DNA from: Flavobacterium sasangense DSM 21067
GTDB taxonomy: Bacteria > Bacteroidota > Bacteroidia > Flavobacteriales > Flavobacteriaceae
Assembly: GCF_000686885.1 (NCBI RefSeq)
Contig: NZ_JMLU01000010.1
Span: 46,951-110,950, forward strand
Direction: 5' to 3'
Length of the DNA stretch: 64,000 nt
Shown: positions 63,695 to 64,000 of the stretch, in pieces
Layout of the letters: every line of letters begins with the position of its first letter
Position numbering within the stretch: position 1 is the first letter of the stretch
The notes under the pieces: generated by a model
Seen by the model: only the letters and a program-made list of their open reading frames with translations
Database searches by the model: none
Told to the model about the DNA's origin: nothing
Position numbers and translations under genes: made by a program

Positions 63695-63750
63695 AATGTT
63701 GGTCAAGATACTGAAAATCAGTATCTTGAAGTCGCAAAACAACCAACATT
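63695..63750. promoter_or_regulatory. Nested inverted repeats upstream of the transposase gene
   Basis: Outer pair AATGTTGGT (63695-63703) / ACCAACATT (63742-63750). Inner perfect 12 bp pair TCAAGATACTGA (63703-63714) / TCAGTATCTTGA (63718-63729) with loop AAA. It may act as a block to read-through into the transposase or as a recognition hairpin. Confidence 0.55.
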
Positions 63751-63751
63751 T

Positions 63752-64000
63752 ATGACAAATATAGTTAAAAATTATTTTAGAGTATTAGAAGTTATAAGTT
63801 CTTTGAATTTTGAGTTGGATTTTAAATCAGGAATTGGCAGAAAGCCAAAAATGTCTGACATAGAAGTAGTTGCCTTGAGTTTGACAGCAGAATTTATGTC
63901 AATAGACAGCGAAAATTCACTTTTCAAACAGCTACTACCAGGTGAAATTTCCAATCTAATTGAGCGTAGTCAATTTAATAAAAGACGAAAAAAGCTGTTT
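63752..64000 (+). CDS. IS982-family transposase, cut by window edge
   Basis: The first 83 residues are visible and open to the window end. MTNIVKNYFRVLEVISSLNFELDF is followed by GRKPKMSDIEVVALSLTAEF and then LPGEISNLIERSQFNKRRKKLF, which is the characteristic opening of IS982 transposases (DDE type; the pattern K-M-SD-x-E-V-[VI]-A-LSL-x-AE is a strong family marker). The catalytic domain lies to the right. The element is likely intact at this end, with its own short 5' region containing nested inverted repeats. Confidence 0.85.
   Translation, partial: MTNIVKNYFRVLEVISSLNFELDFKSGIGRKPKMSDIEVVALSLTAEFMSIDSENSLFKQLLPGEISNLIERSQFNKRRKKLF

Larger units (their letters stand above)
63654..64000 (+). 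mobile_element. IS982-family insertion sequence, left end
   Basis: Begins ACCCGTTGGGTGAAA, which resembles IS982 terminal repeats as remembered, directly next to the start codon of the barrel gene. It carries the start of a transposase at 63752. The right end lies outside the window, so repeats and target duplication cannot be checked. Confidence 0.75.

Noticed and set aside
63772..63954. Minus-strand open frame at the right edge
   Set aside because: It is the antisense of the IS982-type transposase start, which has a clear family signature on the plus strand.

Overview
The window is bacterial chromosomal DNA from a member of the Flavobacteriaceae, most likely Flavobacterium or a close relative. 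The evidence is low GC content, promoters of the TTG-N(17-23)-TAnnTTTG type instead of E. coli-type boxes, start codons without clear Shine-Dalgarno sequences, and lineage-typical genes: a GldL-like TM hairpin, a large TamB-like protein divergent from tsaD, RimK fused to a retropepsin-like domain, BshA (bacillithiol), an M43 metalloprotease lipoprotein, and a GH3/beta-lactamase fusion. No rRNA genes or CRISPR arrays were seen. The only recognisable mobile element is an IS982-type element cut by the right edge.

Layout. 1-6.9 kb: a TauE-like exporter cut at the left edge, then an accessory block (UDG-like protein, two unknowns, a regulator-like protein, a sodium:solute symporter) lying between a 3' fragment of ybaB and an intact ybaB. 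The two ybaB ends form a roughly 150 bp diverged direct repeat, so the block looks inserted. 6.9-16.8 kb: S9 peptidase, cysteine synthase/CBS-type enzyme, FUSC transporter, SRPBCC protein, a DUF922-like protein, yebC, gcvT, hutH. 16.8-20.3 kb: a tightly packed minus-strand run (RimK fusion, GldL-like, DUF421, TMEM175-like, DUF1304, secreted protein). 20.3-28.9 kb: clpC, gyrA, TPR protein, NlpC/P60 peptidase, thiolase. 29.1-29.5 kb: tRNA-Ser, tRNA-Pro and tRNA-Arg with a strong promoter and a terminator. 29.5-37.4 kb: minus-strand clusters (secreted proteins, SAM methyltransferase, AI-2E transporter, M43 protease; then tsaD, hydrolase, rsmE, DUF4159). 37.5-45.6 kb: tamB, then glycolysis genes pfkA, gap, a BadF-type sugar kinase and mgsA. 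45.6-47.0 kb: two unknown genes bounded by long imperfect palindromes, which look like cassettes. 47.0-57.9 kb: ridA and lptD on the minus strand, and a long plus-strand run of two amidases, an MCE/MlaD protein, two Fe-S/CCG proteins, two small proteins and serB. 58.1-63.1 kb: GH3-beta-lactamase fusion, DUF1801 protein, bshA, PrcB-like lipoprotein. 63.1-64.0 kb: an outer-membrane barrel gene whose upstream region is replaced by the IS982-like element.

Much of the window serves the cell envelope (LptD, TamB, MCE, amidases, NlpC/P60, GH3 fusion, barrel protein), translation and RNA modification (TsaD, RsmE, tRNAs), and central carbon or amino-acid metabolism (pfkA, gap, mgsA, serB, gcvT, hutH, CBS). 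The least explained parts are the block flanked by ybaB ends, the palindrome-bounded genes at 45.6-47.0 kb, the six-gene membrane operon at 16.8-20.2 kb, and the missing canonical start codon of tamB. No gap between genes exceeds 300 bases.
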